DNA of 64,000 nucleotides from an uncultured Clostridia bacterium (GTDB lineage Bacteria > Bacillota > Clostridia > Oscillospirales > Ruminococcaceae), in the NCBI GenBank assembly GCA_947623585.1, contig CANQHA010000009.1, positions 1 to 64,000 of the forward strand, in the 5' to 3' direction. The notes beneath the pieces are model-generated. The model was not told where the DNA came from. It saw only the letters and a program-made list of their open reading frames with translations, and searched no databases. Position numbers and translations under genes: made by a program. Positions 61,117 through 64,000 of this stretch are shown one piece after another (positions within the stretch are counted from its first letter, which is position 1; every line of letters starts with the position of its first letter).

Positions 61117-61915
61117 CGCTTTTCTCAAAGGCTTCAACCTCCTTTTTAAGCATTTCAAGTTCTTCGTCATTTGGCGACCTGTGGAACCATGAATTGTCGC
61201 TCATAAGAGTTTTCGAGCCGTATCCGCGAACTGTGTGGGCAATTACTGCCTGCGGCTTGCCAACAACATTCTTGTACTCATTGAGAACGTTTTTAAGCTG
61301 CTCGACATCATGTCCATCGGCTTCGAATACCGAAAATCCAAAGGCTTCAAGCTTGGCTTTTAACGGTGACAAGTCGAGCATGCGTCCTATTGAATCGTTA
61401 TCGTCGATTATAAGCGTGAGATTATCGAGCTTATGCCCGCCTGCAAAGGCACAGGCTTCCCACATTGTACCCTCGTTCATCTCTCCATCACCTGCAAGGA
61501 CGTATACGCGGTTTTTGCCGCCTTTTATCCTCAAAGCATTCGCAAGACCTACTGCCATCGGAAAACCGTGTCCCAAAGAGCCTGCGGAGTTTTCTATTCC
61601 GCCCTCGGAAAATTTCGTGCGGTCAAGCTGCATGCTAAACCGACTTCCAAATTTACAAAAGGTGTTAAGCTCGTCCTTACTGAACAGTCCTTTCTCTTCA
61701 AGCACGGCAGAAAGCGCGAGGCTCGACTGACCCTTGCTGAGAATGAAATAATCGCGCTCGAGGGATTTTGCAGTTTCGGACGACCAGTTCATCACGCCGT
61801 GGTAAAGCGCATAGAGAATCTCGAGGGAAGAGAAGCAGCTTTGAAGATTGCCGTCGTGACCGAGATTGGATATTTCAAGTAGGCGGGTGCGGAGGGATTT
61901 TAAAGATTTACACAT
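61109..61915 (-). CDS. Transketolase-like protein, N-terminal subunit
   Basis: The 268-residue protein carries the thiamine-diphosphate domain: GSLGHGFPMAVGLANALRI, VLAGDGEMNEGTMWEACAFAG and LIIDDNDSIG (GDG-x-N type site). It is the first half of a split transketolase. The start at 61915 is set by GAGG 8 nt upstream. Split transketolases are common in deoxy- and branched-sugar pathways. Confidence 0.88.
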   Translation of the reverse strand: MCKSLKSLRTRLLEISNLGHDGNLQSCFSSLEILYALYHGVMNWSSETAKSLERDYFILSKGQSSLALSAVLEEKGLFSKDELNTFCKFGSRFSMQLDRTKFSEGGIENSAGSLGHGFPMAVGLANALRIKGGKNRVYVLAGDGEMNEGTMWEACAFAGGHKLDNLTLIIDDNDSIGRMLDLSPLKAKLEAFGFSVFEADGHDVEQLKNVLNEYKNVVGKPQAVIAHTVRGYGSKTLMSDNSWFHRSPNDEELEMLKKEVEAFEKSDD

Positions 61916-61932
61916 CACATAATCCTCACAGT

Positions 61933-63099
61933 TCAAAAACACATTTTCAAAATATTAACTATGTCGGAAGGCTTAAGCTCTTTGATTCCTCCCACCGAAC
62001 CGCCCCAACAAACATTTTGCGCGAGTTCTTCTAAATCTTTATCTGCGTCTGTACAATCGCCCAGGCATGACGGAAGTCCTAATTTATTGTACATAAAGTC
62101 TTCCAAAGCGTCTGATGTCTTCTTTGCGCAATTCAAGTCATCGGCTTCCGCAATACCAAATACTTCTCTGCCATATCTTGCAAATATTGCTTCATTTTCG
62201 TCGTCAAGCACATATCTCATCCACCTCGGCAAAATTACAGCCATGCCGAGACCGTGATTTATATCATAGTACGCTGATAACTCATGTTCTATAATATGAC
62301 ACACTGCGGGCTGACGGATTCCGTTTTTTAAAATGCCGTTCAATGCAAAGGTTGAAGCCCACATCAAGTTCGCGCGAGCCTCATAATTTGAAGGCTCATT
62401 CACGGCAATTGGTCCGTATTTAATGACGGTTTTGCTTACCGATTCCATGACCATGCAAAGCATGTCCATTCTGTCTCCCGGCATAAGATATGCTGTATCC
62501 AAGACATGGGATAAAGTATCCGCACAGCCGCAAGCGGTTTGAAAAGGTGAGACCGAATATGTAAGCAGCGGATCCAAAAAAGAAGCTTTCGGGAAAAGCA
62601 AATCGTTTGAAAATCCGCGTTTTATTTTTAATTCCTCGTTGCTTATAACGCAGCTGTTGTTCATCTCGGAGCCGGTTCCCGCAACGGTCAGAACCGTTAT
62701 TACGGGAATTGCAGAATCAACCGTTACTTTTTTAGTAATAATATTCCAGCATTTTGCCCCCGATTCAGCCGTGACGGATATTGCTTTTGCGCAGTCAATT
62801 ACGGAACCTCCGCCTATCGCTAAAATAACTTCTATTTTGTTCTCACGGCAGATTTTTGCTCCCTCGTCCACCTTTTCATGCCTCGGATTTGATTTAACTC
62901 CGCTGAGTTCAAACAATTCCGCTCCGACATCATTTAAAGCATTGACTATCTCGTCATACAAACCGATGTTCTTTATTGCATTCCCGCCATACACAAGCAA
63001 TACTCTTTTCCCATATGCTAAGACCGTCGAAGGCAAAACCTTTCTGTGATCTGCTCCAAACATTATTTTTGTGGGAATATTTAAAGTAAAGTTATACAT
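61933..63099 (-). CDS. Iron-containing alcohol dehydrogenase
   Basis: The 388-residue NAD(P)-dependent enzyme has AIGGGSVIDCAKAIS and VAGTGSEMNNSCVIS for nucleotide binding. Expected metal ligands are in CADTLSHVLD, EHELSAYYDINHGLGMAV. It is of the butanol-dehydrogenase/YqhD type. In this operon it would reduce an aldehyde or ketone made by the aldolase or transketolase; this is inferred. It lies 17 nt before the transketolase gene. Confidence 0.9.
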   Translation of the reverse strand: MYNFTLNIPTKIMFGADHRKVLPSTVLAYGKRVLLVYGGNAIKNIGLYDEIVNALNDVGAELFELSGVKSNPRHEKVDEGAKICRENKIEVILAIGGGSVIDCAKAISVTAESGAKCWNIITKKVTVDSAIPVITVLTVAGTGSEMNNSCVISNEELKIKRGFSNDLLFPKASFLDPLLTYSVSPFQTACGCADTLSHVLDTAYLMPGDRMDMLCMVMESVSKTVIKYGPIAVNEPSNYEARANLMWASTFALNGILKNGIRQPAVCHIIEHELSAYYDINHGLGMAVILPRWMRYVLDDENEAIFARYGREVFGIAEADDLNCAKKTSDALEDFMYNKLGLPSCLGDCTDADKDLEELAQNVCWGGSVGGIKELKPSDIVNILKMCF

Positions 63100-63111
63100 A
63101 TGATCCTCCGC

Positions 63112-64000
63112 TCACAGCAGTTTCTCCACCTCGTCCTTAAACAGCGTATACCTCTTCTCCTCGGGTATCCGCTCAAGGACCTCTTTTATCCTATGAAAAT
63201 CCGTTATGCCTTTTCTGGACAAATACCAGACATACGCCGGATTTGTCTTATACTTCGACACCAAAAACTGCTCTGGAAGATAGCCCCAATCAAACTGCCT
63301 TCTTATGTCTGCAAACCAATCGGTATAGAGCTGCCAGACCCTGTCCTCGCCGTAAATCTCGCCGTCTTTGTTTAGATAGTGCATCAGAACCTCAGTCTGT
63401 GCGTTACCGGCTCCCCTGCCCATTCCGTAAATTGAACCGTCGACAATAATGTCCCGATCTTTTGCTTCGTTTATGAATGTGATCGCGTTCGCGTTCGCCA
63501 TTTGCAGATTGTTGTGAGCATGAACCCCGAAGAAAATATCCTTGTCCATAACATCATCCACAACATGATACAGCCGCTTGATATCCTCGGGATAAAGCGT
63601 GCCGAAGCTGTCCACAATGTAAAAAGCATAGGGCTTTATTTTGTTAATTTCCTTTACAAGTTCGATCAGCTCGTCGTCGGAATATTGGAAAGTAGCCATT
63701 GTCTGGGCAAAGACCTTGTAGCCCTTTTCCTTGAGCGTTCGCATATGCTCAAGCGCCTCTTTGGCGTCGGCTTTGAAAAATGCGTATCTTAGGGCGTCCA
63801 CGGTTTGTTCCGAATGATTTGGAACGGTCATTTTTTTATATTCGGTACCGGTCATCATCACCGTGAAGAGAGAGCTGCCGGTCTTTTGGGGGATAGGTAT
63901 CTCTTCAAGGCTTCGGAATTTGGTCTTGAAGTGATCTGCGTCATGAGAGCCCATGATCCCGAGCTCGATGAAATCAACGTTTGCGAGCTGGAGCTCCGAC
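63112..64000 (-). CDS. HMGL-like aldolase, partial (runs off the window)
   Basis: The frame stays open to the window end, so the N-terminus is missing. The visible part has the TIM-barrel metal site HAHNN in IFFGVHAHNNLQMANA, and IVDGSIYGMGRGAGNAQTEV, typical of 4-hydroxy-2-oxovalerate aldolase/HMG-CoA lyase relatives. The C-terminal region (about the last 110 residues) resembles the communication domain of such aldolases. It is the first visible gene of the sugar operon. Confidence 0.85.
   Translation of the reverse strand, partial: SELQLANVDFIELGIMGSHDADHFKTKFRSLEEIPIPQKTGSSLFTVMMTGTEYKKMTVPNHSEQTVDALRYAFFKADAKEALEHMRTLKEKGYKVFAQTMATFQYSDDELIELVKEINKIKPYAFYIVDSFGTLYPEDIKRLYHVVDDVMDKDIFFGVHAHNNLQMANANAITFINEAKDRDIIVDGSIYGMGRGAGNAQTEVLMHYLNKDGEIYGEDRVWQLYTDWFADIRRQFDWGYLPEQFLVSKYKTNPAYVWYLSRKGITDFHRIKEVLERIPEEKRYTLFKDEVEKLL

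Overview
The window looks like a chromosome segment of a spore-forming, low-to-mid GC Clostridia member, most likely an uncultured gut Oscillospiraceae/Ruminococcaceae-type organism. The evidence is a complete spoIIAA-spoIIAB-sigF operon, an hrcA-grpE-dnaK-dnaJ operon with a perfect CIRCE element, a T-box in front of valS, AGGAGG-type ribosome binding sites, and families typical of these bacteria (DUF6062, a CSKPNC lipoprotein family, TmcAL). No taxonomic search could be run.

Layout. 1-12.5 kb is housekeeping: tmRNA with its partner smpB, a sugar O-acetyltransferase, a degenerate P-type-ATPase-like membrane protein, rlmB, a DUF6062 protein, an OGG1-type glycosylase, tmcAL and a prfB without the usual programmed frameshift. 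12.5-22.3 kb holds T-box-valS, a CPBP protease, and a two-component system wrapped around an ABC exporter whose third permease carries a nonsense codon. 22.5-32 kb has potassium uptake (TrkA/TrkH), the heat-shock operon and the forespore sigma operon. 32.6-44 kb has a GH27 alpha-galactosidase, an FtsX-type exporter, three tandem paralogous lipoproteins and a second ABC exporter. 44-51 kb has tRNA-Pro beside a decayed tandem copy, an rRNA methyltransferase, a frame-disrupted glycosyltransferase fused to an HTH domain, a compact locus resembling a par/Fst-type type I toxin-antitoxin system, and a YtrA-type GntR-ABC operon. 51.2-58.6 kb is an AT-rich island with a defence cluster (DpnD, DpnI homologue, DNA methyltransferase, frame-disrupted OLD-like ATPase/TOPRIM protein, ApeA-like HEPN protein) and two DUF4230 proteins. 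58.9-64 kb is a surface-sugar style operon (ManC, split transketolase, Fe-alcohol dehydrogenase, aldolase) that runs off the window.

Many intergenic gaps are filled by one family of ~220 bp inverted-repeat elements (ends AAAAGGTAT...ATACCTTTT, a central GC palindrome) and by arrays of consecutive perfect GC hairpins. In three places the two are joined in the same relative orientation. The strongest candidates for new biology are the 23-codon toxin/antisense RNA locus at 47 kb, the DpnI-plus-methyltransferase defence cluster, the pseudo-P-type ATPase and the repeat family.
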